The notes under the pieces: model-generated
The model's input: only the letters and a program-made list of their open reading frames with translations
Told to the model about the DNA's origin: nothing
The model's database searches: none
Translations under genes and position numbers: made by a program
Assembly: GCF_047495875.1 (NCBI RefSeq)
Contig: NC_092466.1
Coordinates: forward strand, 14,752,561-14,816,560
Direction: 5' to 3'
Length of the DNA: 64,000 nucleotides
From: Pithys albifrons albifrons
Lineage: Eukaryota; Chordata; Aves; Passeriformes; Thamnophilidae
In this document: in pieces, positions 1 to 13,800 of the stretch
Layout of the letters: each line of letters starts with the position of its first letter
Numbering within the stretch: the first letter of the stretch is position 1

Positions 1-618
1 TCCAATAACATTAAATTGACATAAATGCTATGTCTTAATTTGGGTATTCAGCACGTTCCTGGAATGTAGTTGTGTACTAGATGCACTGCGGGGTAAATGC
101 AATTCATGGTGCAACTCGTGGCAATTACTTGTATTTGTTTGAAAAGAGTTGTCTTTTCTGCTTCTGTGTAAATTATCCCTTGAGCTCCTAGTCCTGTGAG
201 AGAGGTCAAAAATTAAACCTGTCACTGAACTTGCTTCTCCACATTGACTGGAAATGAAGTGCACGGTATGCTGACACAACCAAGGAACATCAGTCTTAAA
301 GGCCATCAGTCTTCTACCTTTCCTCAGCTCTAAATTCCCTTAAAAAGAATGCTCTTTTCCTGTGTGGTTTATTTTTATGGTGTTAACTGCATTGCAGAGT
401 TTTTGACGGCTGGACTGTCTCAATGTACTCATAATCAACAGGTTTATATAATACACTTTTTAATGAACTATTTAATAGATGTAGATATAACTTGTGGTGT
501 TTGCTTCTCTAAAAGCACTAGAGTCAATTACCTCTCCCCATCCCTCTCTCACTCTGCAGAAAATGCACTGTGCAGGTTTTTAACTCTCTTCTCTCTGGTT
601 TGAAATCTGAAACCGCAG

Positions 619-868
619 AGTGTGGGACGTGAATGCAGGTGAGATGCTGAACACGCTGATCCACCACTGCGAGGCCGTACTGCACCTCCGCTTCAATAAC
701 GGCATGATGGTGACCTGCTCCAAAGATCGTTCCATCGCCGTGTGGGACATGGCTTCACCAACAGACATCACCCTCAGGAGGGTGCTAGTCGGGCACCGAG
801 CTGCCGTCAACGTAGTGGACTTTGATGACAAGTACATTGTATCGGCATCAGGTGACAGAACTATAAAG
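619..868 (+). CDS. BTRC: BTRC exon (WD40 blades 3-4)
   Basis: Acceptor AG at 617-618; the first base completes an Arg codon from the upstream exon. Encodes [16 protein letters not shown] onward through VWDM to GDRTIK. Ends in phase 0 before GTGAGG. This is the first BTRC exon in the window; 1-618 is intron with nothing recognisable. Confidence 0.94.
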
Positions 869-3800
869 GTGAGGTGTTTCAGAGGCTTTGTATTTGCAGC
901 ACTGGGGTATTTATTAAAGAAGAACAGCAACCAGACAAGGAAGATGGTCCGTGACCATTATTACCCAAATCTTCCTTTAGAGGCAGTGTTCTTCCTGCTG
1001 CTCATTTCCACTTGTCCCTCCTCTGCTGAGCTTGCACAACTTGTTTACAGAGCTGTATGGCAAATCAGATCCACATACAGATGCAGTTGAAAACAGACTC
1101 TTTTTTCTGTGTTCTTTTTTGACTTGACCACTTCCATAATGTGTTTCAGCATCAGTCATTCAAACAGTTGTCAGAGGGCAGCATGGGGGCAAAAGTGAAG
1201 GTGAGTGGATAGGAGTCAGTTAAGTGTTACTGCTGTGATCCCAGTCTGCAGCATTAAACCTCAGGAAAATGAAGATCATGTATAGATTAAATCATAGCCT
1301 GAGAATGCTAAACCTGAACTAATTCTGATATGGTGTGGCACAAACCTTCTGTGTACAGTGACGCAAGCTGCTAACAGTTGCAGACTATAATCGCAAGTCA
1401 TCAGAGAGGTAATTTTCCCAGTATTAATGGTAGCATCTCCAATTAAGAACATTTTGGATGCATCTATAAATCATACAGACACCATCTTTGGTAGTGTCTC
1501 CTTAATAATTTTGTCTCTGTATGGTTCCCTCCTCCCTTCCTGTCACAGGTATGGAACACTAGTACCTGCGAATTTGTACGCACCTTAAATGGCCACAAAC
1601 GAGGCATTGCATGTCTGCAGTACAGAGACAGGCTAGTAGTGAGCGGCTCTTCAGATAATACTATCAGGTGAGAGACACACTCCCCATTGCAGAGTTATGT
1701 GCAAGCACGTTGTCTCTGATTCCCTGGGATGCACAGAGGTTAGGCAACTGAAGTGCTCTGTACCCTTGTCAACTTTGAAATATGCTTTCTTTGGTATAGA
1801 ACATTGGGAACTACTGGAAAGAGATATTAGAAGCCTGTTTTACTGTGTTGTCTTTCATCCTCAACATCTCAAGAGTCCCATACTAATCAACAAGTTGCAT
1901 TGCTCTGACAATTCTGGTGTATGAAAAAGCTGGCAAGTACCACTTTCTGTGATGTCCTCGTGTGATATTTTAATTGGGCTATGTGTCTAGTTAGAGGGGT
2001 CAGATTTGCAGTAAGAGGCATTTAATCCTCTGCAGAATCCTCCTGGGCTCTCGCCAAACTCTTCTTGTGGTACTTGGCAACTGGTTAAGTTCGGAACAGC
2101 TGGTTTAGAGCATGAAGTTCACTTTGCTGCCTTTTGCACTTCTCCATCTGCCCTGGTTGCAATCTGAGATTTAACTCTTTCTGGTATCATAAGACTGGAT
2201 TTCTCCCTACAGCCTGCAGCCACGGGCAGAGGGATGTCCCACTAATTTCAGGGTGTATGGAACAAGCTTGAATATTAATTTACATGATGTAGGAAGATAG
2301 CTCTGTTGTGGAAATGGGACTAAGAGCAACCTCCCTTTTGTCTTTGTAATTTCTTTAAATAATTGTCTGCCTTCTGATAAAACATGAAAGCTGGACAGTG
2401 ATCAAAAACCCTTCACTTCACATGTCAGCAATAATTTCTCCTGAGTGAGAATGATTTATACTATTGTTTGCCTGTGGACTTGGCTTGCAACACGCTGCGT
2501 CTTCCTGCTTTGCACTCTGTAGGAAAATGGTGGTCCTTTCATTGGCATCACAGGTCTATGTGCCAGATTTTAGTACAGGGCTGTCTGAGAGCATGACTAT
2601 AAGAGCTGGAACTTCCATCTCTTGGTCAGGGTAAAAGTATTACCGGCATTGTGTAAGAGCAGCACCACTTACACATGATGAGAACTGCATTTCAAATAGA
2701 AAAAGTAACCCTCTATGAAACTTGGTCTCAGAAGTAGACTAAGAAATAGTTAAATACTGCAGCAGTTAGGGAAGGATCTAAAATATGACTTCCAATGCTA
2801 GTAAAAATAAATGTCAAGATAGTGATAGTGCTAAAGAGGAATACAGTTACTTTTATGCTTACATTGAACAAAATCCCTAGTTGACAGATAAATTGTGCTA
2901 GAATTTCAGGAATGTCGGCAGTGAATCTTAATGGAAGTCAAGTTTAGCAGCAGTATGGGCAAGGCAAAAGACATACCTGGTCACATAGTTTTCTTCCAGC
3001 CATTAGCAGAGAGCACAAGTCAGTGGAAGGGTGATTAAGAAAGGGCAGGTTACTGAGTCATCTTTGTGGGTGGTTTGGTGCTTTGTATGTTTGATTTTAA
3101 TCCACTGTAAAGTGCCAGATGTTGTGTGTTGGCATGGGTGATACAGAACTTAAAGTTCATTGTTCCTCAGTTGCAGGGAAACTTTTTTTCCAAAAGATGA
3201 CTCTGATTTCTAGTTATGCATCTGAAAATGTAAGGTCATGTGAAGTAGCTGAAAAATCAGTACCTTTCTTCTGTAGAAAGAGTCCACATATAGAAATGAT
3301 TTAGGTTTTGTTGTAGGTCAGAAATTTCACCAGCGTAGGAGAACATAGTTACATAGATATCACTGTCATTGTGTTGATTTCCATCTGGTAAAAAGTGGTC
3401 CATCAAGTTTAATTCAATCACTTCAGTATCTTACCTTCTAGGGCCAAAGTTGTTCCTAATTGCTTCAGACAAGCATTGTGTAGAAAAAAAAGGAACCAGA
3501 GAATTCAGGGTGAGAAAATAAAATCAGACTTTTTCATCTTGGGTTGATTTTTAAATGAGTTGTTGATTTGCATGTGTTGATTTGCGTATTCTACTTCCAG
3601 TGTGTTCACACAAGGGGATCTGGTCTGTTTAGACTACAGCATTCTCTCTAAGAGATGAGGATTCAGGCTCACCTGTACATCTTCCAGCTCTGCCAGAACT
3701 TCAAGGGAATTAAAGGCTGGGATAATTGCAGACCTCCCTATACTTCCAGAAACTCTCACAAAATTGTAGGAAGGAAGAGTGGTAGTGTTTTTGACTGCGT

Positions 3801-6800
3801 AACCACTTTAGTTAATTCTCAAGCCTTTAGATTAGTTCTTTTATTATTTGTTCCTTTGACTATTTAAAGAAGTAGACATTTGAGAAGCTTATAAAATCTG
3901 GGAGTTCTCCTTTTCACCAATTCTGCTAGGAGACTCTGCTCTTAATAGCAGTTATCCCCTTTGTACGTGAAGGCCCGTTCCCCATGTGACTAGGAACATG
4001 ATCACCTCTTCTGTGACCTGAAAATACAGGCCTGATTTAGTGTGATGCAGCATCCAGAGCTGCTGGCAATCTCAGGATTGATGGCAAGAAATGGAAACAC
4101 ATGGCACAAAAGTTCCTGGCACAGGATTGCTCTTCAAACCTTTCTGCACCAGTTAATCTCTGGCATTGTCCATCCTTGAGAGACTTAATGCTCTCTGGTC
4201 AGCTACCATGCCTTTGGCTGACCTTTGCTGTGGAGTTGCTTGCTCTGACCTTGACTGGTGTGCTGTACTCATGTGAAAACTATTAGGGTCTTCACAGATT
4301 ACTGACAGATCAACTTCACAGATTGAAGAATCACCTTGTGCTCCTTGTTGGCTTCAAACATATGCACAGGCAAATCCTTTCCCAGTTCTACAGTGACAAA
4401 AGAGTTCTGTTCATTCCTCTGTTGTCCAAAGTGAGAGCAACTTGTTGTAGCAAGACAGCTGCAATCATTATCCGCCCACCTTGGGCACACATCAACTGGA
4501 TCTGGATTATTCCCTGGGGGACCTCAGGAGTGAAATATGTGGGGATGGTTTATCTCAGTCTCTGAAGCAAAGTGACCTGACCTGTCAGCAGCTGTGCAGC
4601 AGCTTCAAGATGTGTCACCCAGATAAATTCCACGAACCCCCTCATATTTCTCACTGTTGTGGAGGACATGTCAGTCTCTAAAGGCTCATTGAATGAGCGT
4701 TTAAGAACATTTGTGTCTGCTTGCTTCCCACTGATTGTCAGGGAGCTACAGCAGATATTGCTATTAAGAAATTGCTGCATGAACAACTCTATACAATACA
4801 TGTCAAAGAATTTCAGTTCTTGTTGGCAAATAATCTTTCTTTGTCTGTGGGAACTGAGAGTCGTGTCAAAGAGCTGACAGAAGTATGGGAAAAATTAGAC
4901 TTACTTCATAACTGTTTTAAGCATTTCTTAACTATTTTTCAAGGTAGTATGTGAGTGTAAAAATTAATGTATTTTAATTTTTTCTCCCTGTTGAAAATCC
5001 ATTACAAAGGCCAAAACTCTGGCATATTTACAATTGAAAGAATAGTGTGTTGCTGGGTCTCTTACTAGGATACTGTATGCTGGTTTGAATACTGGTTTGT
5101 ATACTGTATGCTGGTGTCATGGTGACAGAAGTTTTTTATAATTTTATTATTAGAAACAGTTCATAGAGAGCCATAGAAATTATTTGAGAGCAAGAAGAAA
5201 ATGCATTACAGAAGAATAAACATAGATTGTCCATTTTAGCTTAGGCATAAGTGCCTAGATTGCAGAGTAAGCATACCTTCAGTGGGAGACATGACAAATT
5301 AAAAGGGCTTATTTCTTCTTGTACCTTTCACCCCTGTACTGATGACTTAATTTGTCCGATGGTAGTCTCCAAATCAGAAATAGGGTAACAGAAGGGGGCC
5401 CATGCCCTGTGAAGGTGATGCTATCAATTGAAACAAGGTGCCAAGGGATTGGTAAGTCTCCCTCTCTTAACATCTTAAAGTCAAGACAGGACAATTTCAT
5501 GAAAAATTAACCCCAGTAAAATAGTGAGGTTCACTGTGAAAGATAAGTGGGAAATATCTTGTGTTACTGCAGCACTAGATACTGGACACAGCTGGTCTCT
5601 GACTCGCTTCCTGTGTGATACTCTAATCACAGGGTCATGTTGGAAAGCATGCATTCACTTAAGAGCAAGAAAAGGAGTGATCAATATAATTTACTCCTTC
5701 TTTGTTGTTTCATCATAGTCTTTATTTCCAAGTTCCCATTAACTACAAGCAAAGGCCAGATATTTTGTTGCATTAAGGTATTAAAAAATTCTTAGTGCTT
5801 CTTTGTACTCTCTTCCAGGCTGTGGGATATCGAGTGTGGGGCATGTTTACGAGTACTGGAAGGCCATGAAGAGTTGGTGAGATGCATACGCTTTGATAAC
5901 AAGAGGATAGTCAGTGGGGCATATGATGGGTGAGGTTATCAGTGCAGTCAGTGCTTTGCATCTTCCTGTCTGTCTCAGTGTCTCCCATCCCACTTTGCTC
6001 CATCTTCTGTATAAATATAGATTGTCTGTCATACCAAGGTGACCTTTTCATGGCCAGTAAATCAGGACCGTGCTACAAAGCAGTTTTTGTTTTAGTTCTG
6101 AAACAAGTCTGTGTGATTTGATGTATGTGGTCCAGTTCTTTTGCTTGTCAGAACATCTGACCGATTCAACCTGAAACCTCTTCTAGCTCAACCACTTGTA
6201 AGAACAACCTTTCCCATCTGTGGTTATGTCTGCTGGACCATTTGCCATTACAGACTGCACTCCTGGCTTTCTGTTAGTTATTACCACCGGCTTTTTATGT
6301 TTTACTTTGTTGACAGAATATTTTTTTCTCCCATTAAGCTCTATAAGGAGAAATTCAAGAACTAGGCCTGAAGAGCAGAAGGATTACTGTAATTTTCCTT
6401 AAACCGGTGTATTAGCTAAGTTGTACTAACAGTCAATGTTTTTTAATGTGAGTACTTGCTCTTTTCTCTTTAACATAGCCATGGTCTATGTCTATTTTTT
6501 TTCATTACTAGGAAAATTAAAGTATGGGATCTTGTTGCTGCTTTGGACCCCCGTGCTCCAGCAGGGACCCTCTGCTTGCGGACCCTTGTGGTAAGAGCTT
6601 GTGGTAGGAGTATTGGAAAAAGTGTACTTGATCAGGGCTGTCTTGAGCCATGAAATCTCAAGTCATTTCGCCCCAGTTTGCAGGACCTTGAAATAATTTC
6701 TAAGGGTCTGGCTTTTTTGGGTGTCCAACTTTTTTTAATGTTGCAAGCTATAAAGCGTTAAAAAATAGAATTTCTGGAGGTTTCATTCACTTTTTAACAG

Positions 6801-9800
6801 TTTTATTCTATGATTTGAAGTTAATAACTAAAACAGTTTTGGATAATGTCCTTCTTAGAATCCATGTACCAGTGGGTTTACTTTAACCTCTGTGTACCTG
6901 ATGATGTAGTAGTAAGTTGTCTGAATTGTTGACATGAAGTTTTTTGAACAAAAGTACTACATTCCAAATTTGAGGAACAGGAACAAGAACACCCTTGGGA
7001 TTGCTTTCAACTGGCTTTTGGGTGTTTAAGGAAAAAGCATGTAAGGACTGGAATAAAAAGTGAAATTGCCTTTAAGCAGCTACTACTATTTTCATGCTGT
7101 CCACTGGTTTTTAGTGCAGATCTCTGATGATGGTGTGGTTAAAATGTCATTGTGTGAGTGTTAACAACATTCACAGTCCTGCTTAACAGTGGCTCTGCAC
7201 CGGTCTTACAATAAGTGGGAAAGTTGTGAGAAAAATGACAGTACAGCCAAGGCCATGGCATGGTTCCTGTAAATATTCCTACACAACATTCAACCCAAAA
7301 AACTGGCACTGTTGCTGAGGACAAAGCAAGATTTCAACCTCTCCCAAATTCTCATTGAAAAAGAAGTGCTAAATGTTGTTTCTTAGCTAGAAAGTGTTGT
7401 TAGACTGTAGTCTGTGCTCTATATCAGGATCATACCACGACTGTCTGATTCTCTAAAAGTGTCTCTCACCCCCTGAGCTGTGCTGCCTGACCTTCTGCAC
7501 ACTCATCCACCACCTGAATTGCTACTGCTCCTGTAGATTTCTCTGAAGTATTTTACTTCACATTTGGTGCAGGGTTATTGGGACTCAGCTGACAGGCAGT
7601 AGTAGGTCATTAAGCCCTGCTAACTCTTTTCCAGTCATGTATTTGGACCTCAGCTGCAGTGTAAGAGTCCTTGAGTGCTTTGAATGCCTGCAGGTACTAT
7701 GTTGAAACACCTTCTTGTTAGCCAAAGAGACCTGCAAATAGTATCGTGGCTGAAATCCAGAAAAACACTTTATCATTGGCCACCCAGTTCCAAACTGTGG
7801 AACAACTCAGGGCCCATGAGCACATATCTTGAGAGTCTAAGACTTCCGCTTGGTAGTAGTAGTATTCCTGCTCCAGCCTGAGACAAATGTGTGCCTAGTA
7901 ACCTGTAGACTTAATTTAACTGGTGTGATTTCCTCTGCACTTTCCAGCAGTGGACAGCCAGCTAATGATATTATAAATCAGAAGTGGTGGGATGGAAACA
8001 CTGTAGGAATCTCAACACATGGATTCTCATAAATCCCCATTTGATAGCGATGGAGGGGGCCAAAAGAGGGGTGGGGAGCAGAGGAAGCTGTTGTGGTGCT
8101 TTTAGACTTTTATGACAACAGGGTGTCCTTATACCCACTTGCCCATGGTTTGGTTTTTTTATCTCTTCCCTCGTCCTCCAAAATTAAACGTGGCTGCACA
8201 ATGAACATCATGAGTCTCCTGCTGCTCGTGTTCAATTTTCAAACAGTAGGAGGAAAGTGCACAGATAACAAATGTTCGCTGCATGCCAGGTCCCTTCCAG
8301 TTTTGTCTTCCGTTAGCTGTAACAGTGGCCACATCCATTTGACAGGCACTTTCCATGCACAGAATAAGCCCTCAGCTCAGCTTTCCTTATGACCTAGACA
8401 GCCCAGGTAGGGCAGCCTTACTTAGCTCACTGTGACTGGGGTCAAAAAGGAAGTTTTGGAAACAGGTTTTGAAAATACCTCTCTCACTGTGTCTATGAGC
8501 AATATGTCAGTGGATCTGACCGTTGTAGTGATACTGTTTATCAAGAACTTCTTTACTCCTACAACACAAACTCTGGAAAAACACTTCTTTTTAGAATAGA
8601 CAGGAAGACAGAAACTCATAAGATGTTTATAAGACAAATTCTACTTATAGTTAGAAGATCAGTAAGATTCCATTGATTAGAAATTTTTAAAAAATTATCT
8701 TAAAACTAGAATCTGACTTTTATGTGTGTTTATTTTTAGATAATATAAAGATTTAGAAATTCACTTTTAATTAGGTGTTGTACTTTGCAAACGAAGCTGT
8801 ATTTTTGTAGACCTGTGCTATAAGACAAGGGTTTCCCATTTAGTAACTAACAATTCTCTTTTGCCTAAACGTTTAAGAAACCTGTGGTTTCAGTATTAAA
8901 GTATTTTAAAACTTCTTTTCCTGACCTCAGCCCTTTACAGTTTCTGTTCCCTACTGACCAAGGAGGAGGCCACTAGTCTTGCAGCATTGTAAGCATCAAG
9001 AGAAAGTAGGCAACATAAAAGAGAAAGTATAGTGGATTCGCTCTGTGATGTCCAGGATCTGGCCATTTCATCCTGTTAGTTACAGTCTGAACCCTTGCCA
9101 AATCGTCGTGCCATTTCCACTCAACCTCGGAGCAGAATGCAAACTGCCTATAAAGAATGCCCTTTCTAGTTCATATTTTTAGAAATGCTTAAGAGGAATT
9201 ATTACTGTGTCGCTAGACTTTACAACAGGCCTCCAATGTTAAGCTCTTTCCTCTTCAGCAGTGGCAATGGTGCCAAATCTTGAATGCCAAGTTGTCATCT
9301 CTTCCCCTGTAACCTACTGCATCTGGGAATGCTGTAATTTCAGGAAGGAGTTTTGCCACAGAACAAGGAAGACAGTGTACCTGTCAGTCTTGCCAGACAG
9401 AATTGTGTGGTTGAGGGAGTTTGTTTTGTTCTATGTGTGTCCAGTATTGGGATTTAAGGAGTAGTGGGACAACTGTCATGTAAACTTCCTGTGAGCCAAG
9501 TACTCAATTATGGCAAACCCTTTTCACTGAGAGAGATTGATTTCTGCTCTGTGATGGTGATGCACAGTGTGTCATGTGTGGTTTACTGAGGAGTTAGTGT
9601 AACACTAGAATCACGCCCAAGTTCATCTTCTCTCCTCCATCCCAGGTGCCAGCTAGTTTGCAGGGTAACATGCTGTGTCTCCCACTTGCATTTAGGAGCA
9701 TTCTGGAAGAGTCTTTCGACTTCAGTTTGACGAGTTCCAGATTGTCAGCAGCTCACATGATGACACCATCCTCATCTGGGATTTTCTGAATGACCCAACT

Positions 9801-9857
9801 GCCCAAGCAGAATCCACTCGTTCCCCGTCCAGAACATACACCTACATCTCCAGATAA
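619..9857 (+). CDS. BTRC: BTRC (beta-TrCP1), 3' half: WD40 blades 3-7
   Basis: F-box/WD40 substrate receptor of the SCF (SKP1-CUL1-F-box) E3 ubiquitin ligase; the family binds DSGxxS-type phosphodegrons such as those of beta-catenin and IkB. Five exons join in frame: 619-868, 1549-1667, 5819-5929, 6512-6590, 9696-9857, all with AG/GT borders. They encode the last 239 residues; the F-box and first blades lie upstream of the window. Blade-closing motifs appear in order: VWDV, VWDM, VWNT, LWDI, VWDL, IWDF. The tail ends [16 protein letters not shown]. The tail segment DPTAQAEST before RSPSR matches BTRC rather than its paralogue FBXW11, and the POLL/DPCD neighbours support that. Nearly identical to my recollection of the human protein, with T-to-A in DVNAGEML. 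Symbol sure; domain numbering inferred. Confidence 0.96.
1549..1667 (+). CDS. BTRC: BTRC exon (blade 4-5 junction)
   Basis: Acceptor tgtcacag, donor AG|GTGAGA. Encodes [19 protein letters not shown] through SGSSDNTI and ends with two bases of an Arg codon. A 4.15-kb intron follows (1668-5818), in which I see no gene. Confidence 0.95.
5070..5115. repeat. Short direct repeat, 31-nt period
   Basis: ATACTGTATGCTGGT occurs at 5070-5084 and 5101-5115 in a BTRC intron, with partly similar sequence between the copies. Confidence 0.85.
5819..5929 (+). CDS. BTRC: BTRC exon (blade 5-6)
   Basis: Acceptor ctcttccag, donor GG|GTGAGG. Encodes [18 protein letters not shown] onward to IVSGAYD plus two bases of a Gly codon. 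Reading frame is continuous with both neighbouring exons. Confidence 0.95.
6512..6590 (+). CDS. BTRC: BTRC exon (blade 6)
   Basis: 79-nt exon with acceptor cattactag and donor GTG|GTAAGA. Encodes [19 protein letters not shown] through LRTLV and ends in phase 0. A 3.1-kb intron follows; nothing coding is seen in it. Confidence 0.95.
9696..9857 (+). CDS. BTRC: BTRC terminal coding exon (blade 7 and tail)
   Basis: Acceptor gcatttag. Encodes [15 protein letters not shown], then [13 protein letters not shown], then the tail ending TYTYISR and TAA (9855-9857). The exon continues as 3'UTR to 9889, where GTAAAA opens a further intron. The stop codon is thus 32 nt upstream of an exon junction. Confidence 0.95.
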   Translation, partial: EHSGRVFRLQFDEFQIVSSSHDDTILIWDFLNDPTAQAESTRSPSRTYTYISR

Positions 9858-10888
9858 ATAACACTACACTGTACCTCACACTCGCAAAGGTAAAAAAAAC
9901 CCTAAAAAATAAAAGGAGACTCAAAAGGGTCACTGGATGTAGTGCAAGCATGCTACTTGGATAATTATCTGGGTCTATCAGTATTTCTCATCTTGGTTGT
10001 ACAGTAATTACGGTGTCCTGTAAAAGGACAGAAATGGTTTTGATACCGTAGAATAGGGACTTTATTTTAGGATTTGTGGCATGTGGCACCTCTGACTTCC
10101 CCCAAAGAATTCCTCCTCCTCTGTCCATCATCATCAATAATTAAATCAGCTATCACTGCTGTCCAGAAGGAAGAAGGGTTTCTGCAGAGTGAGTAGAGCA
10201 GCTGCTGCCTAACAAGGGGATGCAGATGGCCTGACCCAGGGCAGTTGTCGCCAGGCAGGAGGGTTTTGCCAAGTAGCATCAGCTTTATTCCCTCCCTCTG
10301 AAGTGGTGACCATTCTCCTTACACTGCAGCAAGCTGATTCAAGATTACAGTTGATGCACAAGCCCAGGCAAATTTAATCAAGATGCATCAACATGGAGAA
10401 TAATTTACTGATAGGGCCTAGCCCTCATTCTCTCTCACACAGTATGGTTGTTAAATTGTTCATATTAGAGCCTGGCTGGTTTGCTCATCACCTTACCCTT
10501 TTGAGCACAGTGTGGGGAGGACATAATGTTTCATAGGTTTGGGTCAGTTCTAGAGTGAATTTCATGTATATGAGTGAAGTGGGATAGCATGATTGCTCAC
10601 TTGGGTGGGTACATGCACAATTACTGTTAATAGTTTGAGAAAAATGGCAGGAGAGATAACAGGCTTCTGCAAAGGGGTTTCCACAGTGACATTTTCCCAT
10701 GAAAATGCTCTGTCCTGGGGCACATCGTGTATGCTGTTTGATTGGTAACTCTACAGTGGTGCTCCGGACCTGTCAGATCAGCTGTTTTGATTTTCTCAAA
10801 CACTCTGGTCAATCAGATATTCTTTTAAATCATTAAAAGATTTAGTGCGAATGGGATTTGTTTGGTTTGTTCTGTTTTTCGTTCCCAG

Positions 10889-13800
10889 GACTCATTTAAG
10901 CTGCAGTATTTAAATGCCAGGACAAAAGAACTATCCACGTAACCAATACTTGCTGAAGAGATTGGCTCTCAGACTTGTTTCTGGAACAAGGTTGGCATGC
11001 GGTTGATCTCAGACAGGGTCTACTCAGCGCGGCTGACTGCTAAAGTGCTGCTATATCAGAAGATGACTTATCTTTCATGAACAATTTACATTTTTAAACC
11101 TTCCCTTCCCCTTCCTCCCTCATTCCCCTCTTCATGTTCGGTCCTTTTCCCTTTGCCCTGTTTGGTTCCCCTCCAAACCTAGTCACAGATGTCCTATGAA
11201 TATATTTAAGATGTTGCCAGAATGTTTTGCTTTGCTGTTTAGCAGAAGACTTATAGCCACAGCGCATCCTGCTGAGAGTCACTTCCGGGTGGGTGGGAGG
11301 GTGGGTGGGGAGGAGGCTGCTTCTCTCAGACTGAAATCAATATCCATTGCTAGGCCTTTGAAAAAAGCATTCAGCTCTGAAGAGCAACAGAAACACTTGT
11401 AACAGCCAGACTATCACCCTCCCCCCTTCAAACCCAACTTCCTTGTGGCTTTTGGCTGTTCTGACTGCAGATGTATTTTATTGTGGAGAGAGGACCCTTG
11501 AAATTTGACTATTATGAGCCAAATGCATCTCTTTCCTCTCCTGCCTGCTATGCTAACTCTTTGGAAGCTGGATGTGTATCTCCCTTAACATCTGCTTTTT
11601 TGGGGAATGCTAATCAATGAAAATAACTCTTCTGCTGAAGTCCCAAGTGTGATGGGCTGGGGCTGAGATCCTGTCCATCCCTACCCCAGGTGAAATGTTG
11701 GCCCAGGACAGTATTTCACTAGCAAAGGGATTGTCTGTACCATCATCCTCCTGCCGTTCTCCCTGAAGACAGTGTGTTACTGATGACTTACGAATCATTC
11801 TGTAAATTGGAGAAAGTTTGAGGCTGAGGTGAGAAGAAAAGTGGACACTGCTTTTCTTTCTATTCCTTCTCCCCTCAGAGAGGCTGTAGCTGGGTGCTGG
11901 CAGAGAGAGCTGCTAAAAACCTTGTGGAGCTCTCAGGTGCCACCCTGGAGTGGAGACACCACACAAACATTCTGGCCATGGCAATAAGATTTTGCCTCAC
12001 TTGAATGAGCAAATGCACATTCCCCTGGAGATGACAGATGGGTAAAATGAGTGTGGCCATGAGGACAGTCATTGCATTTAGCAGTGACTATCACCAGTTC
12101 TGCAGGATTTCTGGGGCTGGCCTTACTAGAAGGCATCTGGAAGGAGAGCCTGTGCTGTGCTTGTCTAACCTACGTGCATGCTGCACTGTGGTTTAGGGAC
12201 ACAGACTGCTTAGTCCTTTTGCTGATAGCTGAGAGGGATCTTTACTTTCTAGCTGAGACTTTTGCAAATTGTCAGTGTTTAGAAGATAAAAATAGCCTTG
12301 AAGAGGAGGGACATGAGAAGAAATTCTGCATGTCTCTGAACTAGACAGAGGTCTGGGGAAAAACCGCTGTCTTCACAGAGCTGGAAAGAATTGCAGCAGG
12401 CCTGCATTTAGGTCAAGAAAGACTATATAAATCAGTCTCTGACCATGCCATTTTTGGGCCCAGATTTCTTGTAGGTCTGGAATAGCCTCCACTGCTGTAG
12501 TAGGGAGTTGCTCCACAGTAGGAAATTGAGGCCCTTTGTCTCTGGGCTGAAAGGGTTTAAACAAGCTTTGTTAACATCCTCTGAACTTGGCAGATGGGAT
12601 TTTTTTAAAGCTGTTCTCATCAACTTCACTTTGCTGGGGAAGCAGTTGCATTGTCACTAATTGCTTGGGATGCACTTTTTCCACCAATGAAATTTAGCAA
12701 GGAGCTGGGCCAGGAGTCCCCAAAGAGCAGTTCAGAGGACTTGAATAATTTTGGTGACAGCTAAGACAGATAAGAAGGCAATGGAGTTATGGAAGAAGGG
12801 AAAGCTGGTGCCTGGGAGTACCTGGAGCAGTTCCTAAGGCATGTGGGCAGCAGTGCTGAGCATTCAGTCCCCTGTATTTTCATTGAGCCTAGAGACTAGA
12901 TCACCTCTAAAGAGCATCTCAGACTGCGTGATGACACTCCTGTTTTCTGTTTGAACTACTACTTTAAGAGTCAAAACAGGTTAACAATTATGTTCAGGTA
13001 GCACTGACAGATTGACTTACCTCTGCAGAGTCATGAAAGTTCGCAGTCACAATGATAAGTTCACTCACAACTAATTTTGGCACTACTTCTTTAGTCCATA
13101 GTGACTGTTTTGACTTTCAGGCAGCTCTGCATACCATGGAAACTGCAGTCCCAAAGGCAAAGTGGCAAGGGAGCAGAGAGAATCAAAGTTTACATCCCAA
13201 ACTTTGCTGAGTTCAAGTTCTGAGTCTTAATACTGTTTGAAATGTGTCCCTCTAAGTTCAGGTATTACCAGGTCTGCAGCATGGTTGTGTATCAACAGGG
13301 CTTTATATGACCCTGGCTGTAGATTTAATAATTATTTTCCTCAGTTTGATCATCCTTTGTCTTTTACATTTAGGTTATTGTAGGAAACAATGATCTGTTT
13401 ACTCCAGCCACTGAAGGCTGCAGAACTTCTTAATACTTTAATTGCATCTTTGTGGCCAGCACATACAAGGATGTATTTTATTTGCTAGTTGAGAGAATAT
13501 GGGAGAACTGGAAGACTGGCTGGCCAGACACAGACACCACCATTGCGGATTGTCCTTGGTTGTCACAGCCCTGCTGCTCCATGCTGCTATTCTGTTGGGT
13601 CTTCAAGTGGTACTGTACTTTGTACTCTGCTGTATAGAGCTGTTTAAGGTACATTTAGCAAGCAACTGCTGAAATCCATTTTTGGCACATGGTAAGAACG
13701 GTGTCTTACCCTCCAAAAGGACTGTGTGTGGGTACTTCATTCAGAACTGCAGAAAGGCAAGGATTCCTACCCCACTCCCCAAGTTGTAAAAATTTTCTCA

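Noticed and set aside
6800..6835. CR1 LINE 3' end (TTCTATGATT-like motif)
   Set aside because: Only one short match without the repeated terminal unit or flanking similarity.
619..9857. FBXW11 instead of BTRC
   Set aside because: The C-terminal segment before [12 protein letters not shown] fits BTRC, and POLL and DPCD are BTRC neighbours.
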